Of a DNA stretch of 64,000 nt, positions 52,638-62,295 are shown piece after piece; the first letter of the stretch is position 1; every line of letters begins with the position of its first letter. Position numbers and translations under genes: made by a program. The notes under the pieces were generated by a model, which saw only the letters and a list, made by a program, of their open reading frames with translations, was not told the origin of the DNA and searched no databases. Origin of the DNA: T3SED10-260 sp035363255 (GTDB taxonomy: Bacteria; Caldisericota; Caldisericia; UBA6126). Where the stretch lies: the NCBI GenBank assembly GCA_035363255.1, contig DAOSES010000010.1:23596-87595 (forward strand). The letters are read 5' to 3'.

Positions 52638-54461
52638 ATGAGAATTATTGATGGCGCGATTAGTGAGTTGGATGGCATTATTTTTGCTCAGTCTTTATAC
52701 TCAGGTTGTATTTGGATGATGGAGCGCGAGAAACAGCTTGATGATATAAACGTGTTTCCCGTCCCTGATAGCGACACTGGTACAAATATGTCAGCCACCA
52801 TGAAGATGGTTAAAAGCAACTTGGAAGATATGTCTGAGTTATCAATCTCAACAGTAGCTGAAAACGTTGCTGAAGCTGCCTTAATGGAGTCTAGAGGTAA
52901 TTCTGGAGCAATTTTATCACAATTTTTCCAAGGTTTTTCAGATGCCATCTCTGGAAAAAGCACTATTGATACCCTATGCTTTGCAAAAGCCGTATCAGAT
53001 GCATCCCATCAGGCATATCAAGCTGTTTCCAACCCCAAAGAAGGTACCATTCTTACTGTCATGCGAGAATGGTCTCAGTATCTTGTTAATATGGCTCCAG
53101 CTGTACCTTATTTTTCAATTTTAATACCCAGAAGCTTGCAGTATTCACAGAAGGTTTTACAAAATACAAAAAAACAGATGGAAGTACTTCGAAAAGCTGA
53201 TGTTGTTGATGCTGGCGCTCAGGGTTTCGTTTACTTGCTTGAAGGAATTGTTGACTTCATCCAGAAAGGCTACACTCAACGAAAAGTTTGGATGGATGCT
53301 GAGATAGAATCAGTTAAAACCATGGAAGAACAAAATAAAGGTAAGTTGTTTCGATTTGCCATGGAATGTCTACTCCAAGGAACAACTCTCAAACACGCTC
53401 TTATTCGCGAAGAATTGGAAGCATTGGCTGGATCAATTGTTATCGCAGGATCCAAACAAAAAATACGCTTGATTTTGCAAACTGACCGACCAGATCATGT
53501 AGTCCAGGTTTTGCGAAAGTTTGGCGAAGTCCAACAAGAAAAAATTGACGACTTGTACCAGCAAAATAGAGATATTTACAAAGATAACACCAATTCAATC
53601 GCTCTTGTGACCGATACCTCTTGCGATTTGCCTGAGAGTGTTATAGAAAAGTATAATATACATAAAGTTCCTTTTCGATTACATGTAAACAATGAAAGCT
53701 ATTTGGATGAGCTGACAATACGAGATGATGAGTTTTATGGGATCCTCTTGAAGACTGGAGCAATGGCAAAAACATCTCAACCTTCACAAGCAGATTTTTC
53801 AAGAATCTACGATTGGACCACGAAATACTTTGACAAAACCTTATCCATACATCTTTCACGTGCACTAAGCGCTTGCGAACAAGCAGCACGTCAAACAGCC
53901 CTGCGTTACTCTTCGTCATGTATTAAAGTTATCGACTCTCACAATGCATGCGTTGGTCTTGGGCTACTTGTCTTGTATGCAGCTAAATTGATTGACAAAC
54001 AAGTCCCTTGGGATGAAATATGTACTAAAGTAGATGCTATTAGATCAAAACTTCATATCTATTTTATGGTTAATGACATCAACTATTTAATTAAGGGTGG
54101 TCGCCTTTCTGCTAAAAAAGGAATGATGGCAAAATTACTTAACATCAAGCCAATATTACATTTGAATGAAGAAGGTGCAATTGAACCTTTTGATAAAGCC
54201 ATTGGCGTTAAACTTGCTAACCATAAAATGTTTTCTCACCTCTTATCTGCTGTTAAAACAGATAAAAAATACTGGATAAGTATTGCCTACACTACTAATA
54301 ATACCCAAGCAGAACTTTATAAGCGCAAACTCACTGATGCTGTTAAGCCTGACGAGATTTTTATGTGTCAAGCATCTCCCACGATTGGGGCTCACACAGG
54401 ACCTTATGTAATTGGAGTATCTACTCTTGAGCTAGACTCTGACGATATTGTTTTAAGATAA
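52638..54461 (+). CDS. DAK2-DegV fusion (fatty-acid kinase-like)
   Basis: 607 residues. The N-terminal DhaL/DAK2 kinase domain (about 10-210) has PVPDSDTGTNM with the Mg-binding Asp44/Asp46 and ESRGNSGAILSQ. A short FakA-like middle region (about 225-315) follows. The C-terminal DegV domain (about 320-607) has LVTDTSCDLP, AKTSQPSQADF, KVIDSHNA and YLIKGGRLS. In Firmicutes these two halves are usually separate, FakA (kinase) and FakB (fatty-acid carrier), phosphorylating exogenous fatty acids. Here kinase and carrier are fused in one chain. GGGGGAT precedes the start. A strong terminator follows the stop at once. Confidence 0.85.
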   Translation: MRIIDGAISELDGIIFAQSLYSGCIWMMEREKQLDDINVFPVPDSDTGTNMSATMKMVKSNLEDMSELSISTVAENVAEAALMESRGNSGAILSQFFQGFSDAISGKSTIDTLCFAKAVSDASHQAYQAVSNPKEGTILTVMREWSQYLVNMAPAVPYFSILIPRSLQYSQKVLQNTKKQMEVLRKADVVDAGAQGFVYLLEGIVDFIQKGYTQRKVWMDAEIESVKTMEEQNKGKLFRFAMECLLQGTTLKHALIREELEALAGSIVIAGSKQKIRLILQTDRPDHVVQVLRKFGEVQQEKIDDLYQQNRDIYKDNTNSIALVTDTSCDLPESVIEKYNIHKVPFRLHVNNESYLDELTIRDDEFYGILLKTGAMAKTSQPSQADFSRIYDWTTKYFDKTLSIHLSRALSACEQAARQTALRYSSSCIKVIDSHNACVGLGLLVLYAAKLIDKQVPWDEICTKVDAIRSKLHIYFMVNDINYLIKGGRLSAKKGMMAKLLNIKPILHLNEEGAIEPFDKAIGVKLANHKMFSHLLSAVKTDKKYWISIAYTTNNTQAELYKRKLTDAVKPDEIFMCQASPTIGAHTGPYVIGVSTLELDSDDIVLR

Positions 54462-54499
54462 AAAAAAAGGAGAGGGGGCATGCCCCCTCTCCTTTTTTT
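54462..54499. terminator. bidirectional rho-independent terminator
   Basis: A perfect 38-bp palindrome without a loop: an A-tract, GGAGAGGGGGCA, its complement, and a T-tract. It starts at the stop codon of the DAK2-DegV gene and serves the convergent sodA gene on the other strand. Confidence 0.92.
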
Positions 54500-54518
54500 G
54501 AAATTAGCTTTTTGATGA

Positions 54519-55133
54519 TTACTTTAGCAAATTTTCGAGGCGATGATTAACTTCGTCCCAATTGACTATCTTCCAAAATGAATCTAAAAATGCAGCACGA
54601 TTATTTTTATAATCAATATAGTAGGCATGCTCAAAAACATCTACCACCATTAGTATGCGAAACATAGGATAAACATGCATATTGTGCTTTTCAACTTGCA
54701 TGAGAATGGGGCGTTGGGTTTGAAGACAATAAGTGAGTGCAGCCCAACCAGAGCCTTCAACCGTCATAGCAGTTTGCTGGAATAACTCTTTAAAACGCTC
54801 GAAAGATCCAAATTCGCTGCTTAGTTTTTCCATGATTATACCATCAGGACGATCTTTTGCTTTGGTGGGGGGAGTGATGTTCTTCCAAAACAAAGAATGC
54901 ATGAGATGACCACCAATTTGAAAAGATAAATCTTTTAAAAGAGCTTTCATGTCAAGTTTTTCATTGTTTTTGTGGGCTAAATCCATCTTTTCAAGAATAG
55001 CATTGGCACCATTAACATAAGCCATGTGATGCTTTTCATGGTGAATCTGAACTTGTTCTTTGGTTAATACCGGAGCTAACTCATCATATTGATAAGACAA
55101 AGCTGGCAGCTGATAAAATTTAGATTCGTTCAT
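54519..55133 (-). CDS. sodA: Fe/Mn superoxide dismutase
   Basis: 204 residues. Metal ligands follow the usual order: His in QVQIHHEKHH, His in GGHLMHSLFW, Asp and His in VVDVFEHAYY (DVxEHAYYxDY). It converts superoxide to peroxide, which KatG can remove. I place the start at 55133 because AGGAG is 6 nt before this ATG; the ATG 3 nt earlier (55136) is also possible, and upstream in-frame starts lack a signal. The metal (Fe or Mn) cannot be settled by eye. Confidence 0.93.
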   Translation of the reverse strand: MNESKFYQLPALSYQYDELAPVLTKEQVQIHHEKHHMAYVNGANAILEKMDLAHKNNEKLDMKALLKDLSFQIGGHLMHSLFWKNITPPTKAKDRPDGIIMEKLSSEFGSFERFKELFQQTAMTVEGSGWAALTYCLQTQRPILMQVEKHNMHVYPMFRILMVVDVFEHAYYIDYKNNRAAFLDSFWKIVNWDEVNHRLENLLK

Positions 55134-55220
55134 CATAAACTCCTTTTGATTGTTATCATTTAATACACCATACATAATTTATTCGAAAGAAGATAAGTTC
55201 AAATAATACTTTTGTATCAT

Positions 55221-55260
55221 TCAAAGGAAAAAGAGAGTTTAAACTCTCTTTTTCCTTTGA
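55221..55260. terminator. rho-independent terminator, 40-bp perfect palindrome
   Basis: TCAAAGGAAAAAGAGAGTTT and its exact complement, with no loop. It lies 10 nt beyond the stop codon of the 1809-aa gene and upstream of sodA, so it should end transcription of the large gene and keep sodA independent. Confidence 0.85.
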
Positions 55261-55269
55261 ATAAAAGGA

Positions 55270-58200
55270 TTACATTAAAAGTGAAAAAAGCTGTTTAAAG
55301 AAACTTAACGTTTTATGGTACCAAGAAGAGGACGGAGTAGGAACAGAGCCAGGTAGTCCGCAGTCACAGTCAAATTCAACTGCTGCATACTCAGGACAAC
55401 ATGGAATCCATACTACTTGGGATTCAGGCTTAAAGGTGCAATACTCATTGGCAGGTACGATAGTGTAGTTTGTGTTGCATTTTAAATTGCAAGCGCTATC
55501 AAATTGGCCAGAACGATTTGCTTGAAGTGTCATGACAGGTTTTTTGCCAGGCATCATCTCACCTTCATAAACGTGCATATTGGTGCCTTGTATGCAAGAC
55601 TTGGAAGAAACACTGATCAAAACGCGTCCTTTTTCTTCTTCACATTCACATTTAAAATCGATTCGTGAAACCTCAGGGCAACATGATAGTTTAACTTCTC
55701 GATATTCGGGTGAAAAACGGCATTTCTCGTTGGACGGATAAACATGATAGACGGTGTTACATTTTAAGGTACAATCAGAATCAAAGACTCCTTGATCGTT
55801 GGCTTGAAGCGTCATAACAGGGCGCTTTCCAGGCATTAATTCACCTTCGTAAATCTTCATAGTGGTGCCATTAATACAATTTCGAGGAACAGAGATCAGA
55901 ATCCGTCCTTTTTCGGCTTCACACTCGCATTTAAAATCCACCACATTGATATAGTCGCAGCACATACGTTCGCTCATCGTTACGGTAGCAGACTCAGGGT
56001 AGAACTTACATTTTTCATTTTTGGGGACCACTTTGTAGGTGCCTGGGCAGAGAAGTTTGCAGTCAGTATCAAAAAGTCCAGTATTTGGATTTACTCGACC
56101 AGTCCATACTTCACGATTGTTAGCGTCCATGATATGAACGATAGTACCTTGAGAACAATTACTTGGCATTTTGACTTGTATGCGTCCGTATTTTTGGGCT
56201 TGTTCACACTCGCATTTAAAATCCACCACATTGATATAGTCGCAGCACATACGTTCGCTCATCGTTACGGTAGCAGACTCAGGGTAGAACTTACATTTTT
56301 CATTTTTAGGTACTACTTTATACGTTCCAGGACAAGGGAGTGAGCAGCCTGTATCAAAATATCCTAAATCGGGATTGTGTCTTCCTTTCCAAACCTCTCT
56401 GCCTGAAGCATCGTAAACTGTCACTATAGTTCCTTCAAGGCATTCTTTGGCTACTTTGACTTGAATTCGTCCCTTAGCTTGTTCGCAATCACATTTAAAC
56501 TCAACTTTGTTTATATAGTCGCAACATAGACGTTCGTTAATGTTAACTTCCTGTGATTCTGGTGAAAACTTGCATTTATTATTTTTTGGCACGATTTTAT
56601 ATATGCCCGGACAAGCAAGAGTGCACGCTGTATCAAAAAGATTAAGATTGGGATTGTAACGTCCAGACCAAACTTCTTTACCAGTTTGATCGTAGATATA
56701 AACAATGGTACCTTCAAGACAATTTTTGGGTACAAGAACTTGGATACGTGCTTTTTTGACCTCTGATTCACATTCACACTTGAATTCTACGATATTCGTG
56801 CGATCACAACACATATTTTCAGTCATTTTGACTTCCTGGGATTCAGGGAAGAATTTGCACTTATCATTGCTAGGTACTACCTTGTAGATGCCTGGGCAAG
56901 GAAGAGTGCATTCAGTATCAAAAAGACCAGTTTGTGGGTTTACAGCACCTCTCCATACCCGATTGCCTTGTTGGTCGTATATAGTAACGGTAGTATTTTT
57001 AATGCAATTGTCTGGCATTTTTACTTGAATGCGACCTTTTTTTATGTTGCTTTCGCATTCGCATTTAAAATCGACGACATGAGTATAATCACAGCAGTTT
57101 TCTTTAGTCATAATGACTTCTCTAGCTTCAGGATAGAATGTGCAGTTTTCATTCTTGGGAACAACTTTGTAAGTACCAGGACAAGGTAGCTTGCAATCAG
57201 TATCAAAAACTCCATCACTGATTGCTTTCCCAGACCACACTTCAGCTCCATTTTGGTTGTAAATGGTAAGAAGGGTGCCATCGAGGCATTCTTTTGGCAT
57301 TTTAACCAGAATTCGACCTCTATTGGTTTGGGGGCAACATTCCCCATCCACTAGTTCCCATGCAATAATTTCATAGGCCACATGTGTGTTGGATGGTATT
57401 TGTCGTATGCAAAACTTAAGGCATTGATCCCCAACTTTTGACAAAGGAAAATTGGGATTATTGCTTGCAAAGAAAATGTTAGGGTTGGTGTGAAGGATAA
57501 AATTGGTAACATTTCCATCACAATCCTTAAAAATTACTATCCAATAAGGAGTACCATCAGCATTTACTTTTTCATCAATAGCAACAAGATAGCCATTTTG
57601 TGTCCATTTGCATTCAGGTTTTTCATCACAGCAGGGCTGTCGGTCAGGATGTGCCCACCACTGGGTCACTTGGTTGGAACTATTAAAAAGCAAATCAACA
57701 CAAACATTATATTTGGGTGCTGTACCTGGCATCATGTTAAAATATGCTAAAGCTGTAAGTCCTAAATTACTGTCAAGAAGGGTAGATGGAATATCCAGGG
57801 CAATGTCAAACGCTGGCTCTCCAGGTTGGGCTGCTTGACAGTTCTTCTTGATGTAAATTTTATAATTTCCATTGGCATCTGGATCAAGCGTCATTCGTAT
57901 GATGCATCCACAGAGCTTTTTAGTCTGTGGACAACATTCACCGTCTACCAATTCCCAGGCAACGATTTCATAAGCTACATGTGTTGCAGTCGGAATTTGA
58001 CGTATACATAGTTTTAAGCAACGATCTCCTACCTGAGCTAAAGGAAAATTAGGGTTGTTATGCGCATAAAACAAAGCAGGATCTGTATTCAGTATGAAAT
58101 CTTTTACATTTCCGTCACAGTCTTTTGCACTCACTATCCAATACTTGCTTCCATCAGCATTGACTTTTTCGACAATACTTACTAGATATCCATTCTGCGA

Positions 58201-60699
58201 CCACTGGCAGTCAGGTTTGTCTTCACAGCAGGGTTGACGATCAGGAAAAGCTTTCCATTCTAGCACTTGCATGGAACTATTAAATTTCATTTCTATACAA
58301 ACAGTATTTTTTTGGTACCTGTCAGGATCTGGGAACATATGAAAATAACTTTTTACGTCAAAACCCATATTGGTATCAAGCAAAGTTGCGGGAACAAAGA
58401 GTACCAGGTCGTACGCTGGATCTGTTAGTGCGCAGTTTTGCTTGATATAGACATGATAATTTCCGTTACTATCAGGATCCAGGGTCATTCTTACAATACA
58501 ACCGCAGATCTTCTTTTCACCCTGTTCAGGACAACAAGGTTCTGGCATAACTTCCCATTTTACAATCTTTTTGCCTTCATAATCAAGACAAAAACGAACA
58601 CAGAGTTTTGTTGCTTGAGAAATGGGATAGGTTTGTGAAATATCGAGTAGATCCACAGCAGTGTATAGTATCATTGTTTCATTGGTGCAGGTGAGAAAAT
58701 TGACCACCCACCATCGATCTGATTCATCCCAGCGTGTGGAAACAATTCTACCTTGAGGAGACCATTTGCATTCAATTTCATCACCGCAGGGACACTTAAC
58801 TTCTTCGAAGTAAAAAACCTTAGGTGGAATATAAGCTTCTTTTGAAACCACCCATATTTTATAACAATGTTTTTCTTTGAGTTGATTGATATTAAGGTTA
58901 GACCACATCCATTGATTTTGATGGGCAAAGTAAGAAAACTTCATTTCGATTCCATTGACTATGGCATAGATAGTATAGGTATCACGATCAATTTTTATTA
59001 TTTCAATGCAAAGACAACGTAATTTTTGAAGTTCTTCTTTTTCACAACTTGATTCGTTTTTGTGTAGATAAGAAGCTTTGAGTTCGTTAGCTACAACTTT
59101 TCCTCCTATGTACCAGCTAGTTCCAGGAAGCATAACTGGGCATGGATTTGTGGAACTCGTGAGAGTTGAAACATCTACAGTGACAATGGCACCAGAGCTA
59201 AGTTTAACTTTAACCTTATTTGCTGTGCAGGGCTCAATAACTTCTGCGCAAAATAGATAGACACCATCGCATTGTTGTTCTTTTTTGAGATCGAGAGGGG
59301 ATTTTTCTTCGCAAGGTTTAAAGGTAGCCCCATAGAGGAGACCTATAGGTTTGTTGGGAACGATATGATGGATAAAATAAAGATAATGAGTACCCCCCGA
59401 GGGGATGGTGAAAGTAAGCGAAACTTGGTTTGGAGCTTGACCAACAGCTTGTGCTACTTTCTGAGCAGGTGAAATGCCATCAAGATAAATTTCTACATTT
59501 CCAAAGGCGTAAAGCGTCAGTGTGACTTCGGTGCAAGCATCGACACAAAACTTGTGACGATAGATGGATTTTTGCTCTTTGGTGGGAGCTTGCCATGTTC
59601 CAGTATTTGCTTCCATGCCATATACCCAACAGGCTCCACCCTCATAAAGCTCAGGTTTCCAAGGTTTTACTGAAGCTTCAACATGATAAGTGGTTTCAGC
59701 TTCTTTCCAGGGGATTGACTTCATACCTTGTTGGACTACATGCGCTAACTCATGGGTAGCAGTACGATTGGGATCATTTACAATGTATCTCATATCGCAT
59801 CCGCTAGCTAAATCGAATCTTTTCGAGGAATAAGCATACTCAGGATAAGGACAATTTTGTTCGCAAGCACATTCAGGATCACTAAAGATTAATTCAGCTG
59901 TAGTGGTAGTAGCATCCCAAATAATATCTTCTGCATCAAGTGCTTCCCCTGTTCTTCGAAGCGGAAGCATGGTTCGACCTTCTTTAATATAAGGTGCTAC
60001 CTCAGAATTATTGGGATCAACTGGTTGTTCGACGCCATTTAGTTTATACTTATTGTTTCCGATTTGGAACTCTAATTTGTTGCCAGAAGCAGTGAGAATA
60101 GTTACAATACGGTTGTTTGCATCCCAGGAGATTTGTGCGTTAACTTCACTTGTAACATATCGAACAACAAGAAAAAGACGACTCCATCGGTTTTCTGGAG
60201 CTGCTTCCATGGGACCTTTTTGGGTATCATTTACCCAATATAGTTTGTTACCAGTTTGATACTTTAGCGATAGCTTGCAATTTTCTTTGAGTGGAGGTTC
60301 TTTGCAGGGATTGGACGAGGAACAGCTGGGAATAGCACAAGCTTCAATTGACTGCAAGAACTCTTTTTTATCCAAACCAACTGCACGAACATAATAGCAG
60401 TATTTGACGCCCTCTTTTATATCACTGCCATCCTGATAAAAGGTTTCCTTTATGGGGAAGTCTGTTAGAGGCATGGAATGTTGGTTGCCTTCCCCGATGC
60501 CTCGGTATATGTAATAATGTGCAGCACCTTCAATAGGTTTCCACTCTAAATTAATGTAGCCACAATTTCCTGTGGCTTTTAAAATAAATGAACTTTCAAC
60601 AGGGACTGTATTTGCAGTTGCAAATCGATAAGTGGGAATAATAGAAAATAGCATCCATACAAGCGTTAATAGAGAAATTAAACTTTGTTTGCGTTTCAT
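55270..60699 (-). CDS. giant secreted Cys-rich repeat protein (FN3, stalk, zincin-like motif, repeats)
   Basis: 1809 residues. Signal peptide about 1-29; FN3-like domain about 35-125; stalk domain about 140-275 (SWDANNRIVTI, EGRTMLPLRR); a short segment with HELAHVVQQ (H316-E317...H320), a zinc-peptidase motif without an obvious complete catalytic domain; a PA14/CBM-like domain about 370-470. From about 640 to 1125 come alternating Cys-rich modules (CGCIIRMTLDPDANGNY type and NGYLVSI type). From about 1128 to 1790 come seven repeats of ~95 residues (GRIQVKMP, IYDQ.G.EVW.G, FDT.C.L.CPG.YKVVP, CCDY...V.FKCECE). It probably forms a surface fibre or matrix protein. The first 275 residues are paralogous to the caspase-like protein at 29877. 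Confidence 0.75.
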   Translation of the reverse strand: MKRKQSLISLLTLVWMLFSIIPTYRFATANTVPVESSFILKATGNCGYINLEWKPIEGAAHYYIYRGIGEGNQHSMPLTDFPIKETFYQDGSDIKEGVKYCYYVRAVGLDKKEFLQSIEACAIPSCSSSNPCKEPPLKENCKLSLKYQTGNKLYWVNDTQKGPMEAAPENRWSRLFLVVRYVTSEVNAQISWDANNRIVTILTASGNKLEFQIGNNKYKLNGVEQPVDPNNSEVAPYIKEGRTMLPLRRTGEALDAEDIIWDATTTTAELIFSDPECACEQNCPYPEYAYSSKRFDLASGCDMRYIVNDPNRTATHELAHVVQQGMKSIPWKEAETTYHVEASVKPWKPELYEGGACWVYGMEANTGTWQAPTKEQKSIYRHKFCVDACTEVTLTLYAFGNVEIYLDGISPAQKVAQAVGQAPNQVSLTFTIPSGGTHYLYFIHHIVPNKPIGLLYGATFKPCEEKSPLDLKKEQQCDGVYLFCAEVIEPCTANKVKVKLSSGAIVTVDVSTLTSSTNPCPVMLPGTSWYIGGKVVANELKASYLHKNESSCEKEELQKLRCLCIEIIKIDRDTYTIYAIVNGIEMKFSYFAHQNQWMWSNLNINQLKEKHCYKIWVVSKEAYIPPKVFYFEEVKCPCGDEIECKWSPQGRIVSTRWDESDRWWVVNFLTCTNETMILYTAVDLLDISQTYPISQATKLCVRFCLDYEGKKIVKWEVMPEPCCPEQGEKKICGCIVRMTLDPDSNGNYHVYIKQNCALTDPAYDLVLFVPATLLDTNMGFDVKSYFHMFPDPDRYQKNTVCIEMKFNSSMQVLEWKAFPDRQPCCEDKPDCQWSQNGYLVSIVEKVNADGSKYWIVSAKDCDGNVKDFILNTDPALFYAHNNPNFPLAQVGDRCLKLCIRQIPTATHVAYEIVAWELVDGECCPQTKKLCGCIIRMTLDPDANGNYKIYIKKNCQAAQPGEPAFDIALDIPSTLLDSNLGLTALAYFNMMPGTAPKYNVCVDLLFNSSNQVTQWWAHPDRQPCCDEKPECKWTQNGYLVAIDEKVNADGTPYWIVIFKDCDGNVTNFILHTNPNIFFASNNPNFPLSKVGDQCLKFCIRQIPSNTHVAYEIIAWELVDGECCPQTNRGRILVKMPKECLDGTLLTIYNQNGAEVWSGKAISDGVFDTDCKLPCPGTYKVVPKNENCTFYPEAREVIMTKENCCDYTHVVDFKCECESNIKKGRIQVKMPDNCIKNTTVTIYDQQGNRVWRGAVNPQTGLFDTECTLPCPGIYKVVPSNDKCKFFPESQEVKMTENMCCDRTNIVEFKCECESEVKKARIQVLVPKNCLEGTIVYIYDQTGKEVWSGRYNPNLNLFDTACTLACPGIYKIVPKNNKCKFSPESQEVNINERLCCDYINKVEFKCDCEQAKGRIQVKVAKECLEGTIVTVYDASGREVWKGRHNPDLGYFDTGCSLPCPGTYKVVPKNEKCKFYPESATVTMSERMCCDYINVVDFKCECEQAQKYGRIQVKMPSNCSQGTIVHIMDANNREVWTGRVNPNTGLFDTDCKLLCPGTYKVVPKNEKCKFYPESATVTMSERMCCDYINVVDFKCECEAEKGRILISVPRNCINGTTMKIYEGELMPGKRPVMTLQANDQGVFDSDCTLKCNTVYHVYPSNEKCRFSPEYREVKLSCCPEVSRIDFKCECEEEKGRVLISVSSKSCIQGTNMHVYEGEMMPGKKPVMTLQANRSGQFDSACNLKCNTNYTIVPANEYCTFKPESQVVWIPCCPEYAAVEFDCDCGLPGSVPTPSSSWYHKTLSFFKQLFSLLM
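55918..56307. repeat. recently duplicated module within the 1809-aa gene
   Basis: Bases 55921-56022 are identical to 56206-56307 over 102 bp (offset 285 bp, one protein repeat). The other repeats have diverged at the DNA level, so this pair reflects recent duplication or gene conversion. Confidence 0.75.
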
Positions 60700-60724
60700 C
60701 TACTCCTCCTAAAAACGTAAAATA

Positions 60725-60746
60725 AATTTACTTAAACAAGTAAATT
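60725..60746. promoter_or_regulatory. inverted repeat upstream of the 1809-aa gene
   Basis: AATTTACTT-AAAC-AAGTAAATT, 9-bp arms with a 4-nt spacer, 26 nt upstream of the start codon at 60699 (which has AGGAGGAG nearby). It could be an operator or a 5' hairpin. Confidence 0.4.
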
Positions 60747-60850
60747 AGTAAAACAAATACCATATTTTTTTAACAAGGTTCATGTATATCAATTATAAAA
60801 AAGAACTTAATAAAGACACTATATAAGGAGATGTTTTTTAGGTGAAATTG

Positions 60851-62239
60851 CTAAGTTGGATTTGCTTTTAGGTTTAGCTTCTTGACTATACGAAGCGAAA
60901 AAGCCAAAGTGATAAATAAGGTCAAAAAGTCTGCAACAGTTTGACTAAAAATCACACCATTAAGCTGGTAGTATCTTGGTAAAATGATGATGGCAGGGAT
61001 GAGAAAGATACCTTGTCGTGCTAAGGAAAGGATAGCTGATGGAAGTCCGTCTCCCATTGCTTGAAAAAGCACTGCAGTAATGATTTGATATCCAAAAAAA
61101 GGAAATAATACTGTTACAGCAAAGATAGTTTTTCTTCCTATTTCTATCACTAAAGGATCCACTGAAAACCATGAAATGATTTGTTTTGAAAAAATGAGAG
61201 ACAATGCGGTAAAGAGGACACAAAAAAAACTTGACCAAAGATAGGAGAGTTTTACTGAACTCAACAATCTATCAAAACGTTTAGCTCCGAAATTATAGCC
61301 AGCAACAGGCTGGAATCCCTGCGCGAAACCAAAGAGAGGAAACATGCCCATAGAAAGAATCCGGAGAGTGATTCCAATGGATGCAACTGCAGCATCACCA
61401 TAGTTACTTGCAGCTAAGTTTAATAAGGCTATAGTAAAGCTAGCAAGGAATTGACGAATAAAAGCTGGAAATCCAATTTTAACAATCTCAATAAAAACAC
61501 CAGTATTCCAAGTGAAATATTGCCTTCGGATATGAAGATAACTATTTTTTTGAAAAAAATACCTAAAAAGCAAAAAAGTAGTAAGTGCTTGGGAGAAGAC
61601 GGTGGCAATAGCTGCACCTGCAATACCCCAACCAAAAACAAAGATAAATATAGGATCAAGAACCATATTTGCAAAAGCACCGGTAAGCATTGCGGTCATA
61701 CTAAGTTTGGCGTTACCCTCAGAGCGTACAATATGATTTAAGTTCATATTCAAAATGGTAAAAAAGGATCCAAACAACAAGATCTGTGTGTAGCTTTTTG
61801 CGTAGGGCATGATTGACTCGGTAGCTCCGAAATTTCTCAGCAAGGGTTGAAGCAGGAAGAAGCCAGAAAAAACAAAGATTACAGAAGCAAGACTGCTGAT
61901 GAAAATGGATACCGAAGCAGTTTGATCTGCTCTCAACTTGTCTTTTGCGCCTAAAAGCCGTGAAATATAGGAGGCAGTACCTATCCCAAAGAGAAGGCCG
62001 AAAGCTCCAACCATAGCAAATATTGGAAAAGCTACTGAAACTGCTCCAATGGCTGAGGTTCCAAGATAGCCAATAAAGATAGCATCCACCATGTTATAAA
62101 ACGCATTGACTGTCATGGCGATGATAGAGGGAATGGACATACGAATCAAAAGGCTGGGTATAGCCTCATTGCCAAGAGCATTTGCTCTTTCTTCAGGGTT
62201 GATCGGACTCCCTTTGTTTGCTTTTTTCATTATTTTCAT
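60851..62239 (-). CDS. MATE-family efflux transporter
   Basis: 462 residues with twelve hydrophobic helices. The MepA/DinF-like N-terminus reads MSIPSIIAMTVNAFYNMVDAIFIGYLG split over about 33-60, followed by GIGTASYISRLLGAKDK (about 83-99). The second half repeats the pattern (GFAQGFQPVAGYNFGAKR). It exports cationic drugs or metabolites in exchange for Na+ or H+. The substrate cannot be assigned. It stands alone between the repeat protein and an unknown membrane-anchored protein. Confidence 0.92.
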   Translation of the reverse strand: MKIMKKANKGSPINPEERANALGNEAIPSLLIRMSIPSIIAMTVNAFYNMVDAIFIGYLGTSAIGAVSVAFPIFAMVGAFGLLFGIGTASYISRLLGAKDKLRADQTASVSIFISSLASVIFVFSGFFLLQPLLRNFGATESIMPYAKSYTQILLFGSFFTILNMNLNHIVRSEGNAKLSMTAMLTGAFANMVLDPIFIFVFGWGIAGAAIATVFSQALTTFLLFRYFFQKNSYLHIRRQYFTWNTGVFIEIVKIGFPAFIRQFLASFTIALLNLAASNYGDAAVASIGITLRILSMGMFPLFGFAQGFQPVAGYNFGAKRFDRLLSSVKLSYLWSSFFCVLFTALSLIFSKQIISWFSVDPLVIEIGRKTIFAVTVLFPFFGYQIITAVLFQAMGDGLPSAILSLARQGIFLIPAIIILPRYYQLNGVIFSQTVADFLTLFITLAFSLRIVKKLNLKANPT

Positions 62240-62295
62240 GATTTCAAGGATAAATGAAATAAAATAAGATGCAAACCGAAGAAAAAACTATCGAT

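Noticed and set aside
56134..58640. Numerous plus-strand frames opposite the Cys-rich repeat gene
   Set aside because: Their recurrence follows the period of the real gene on the minus strand; they are shadows of the repeats.
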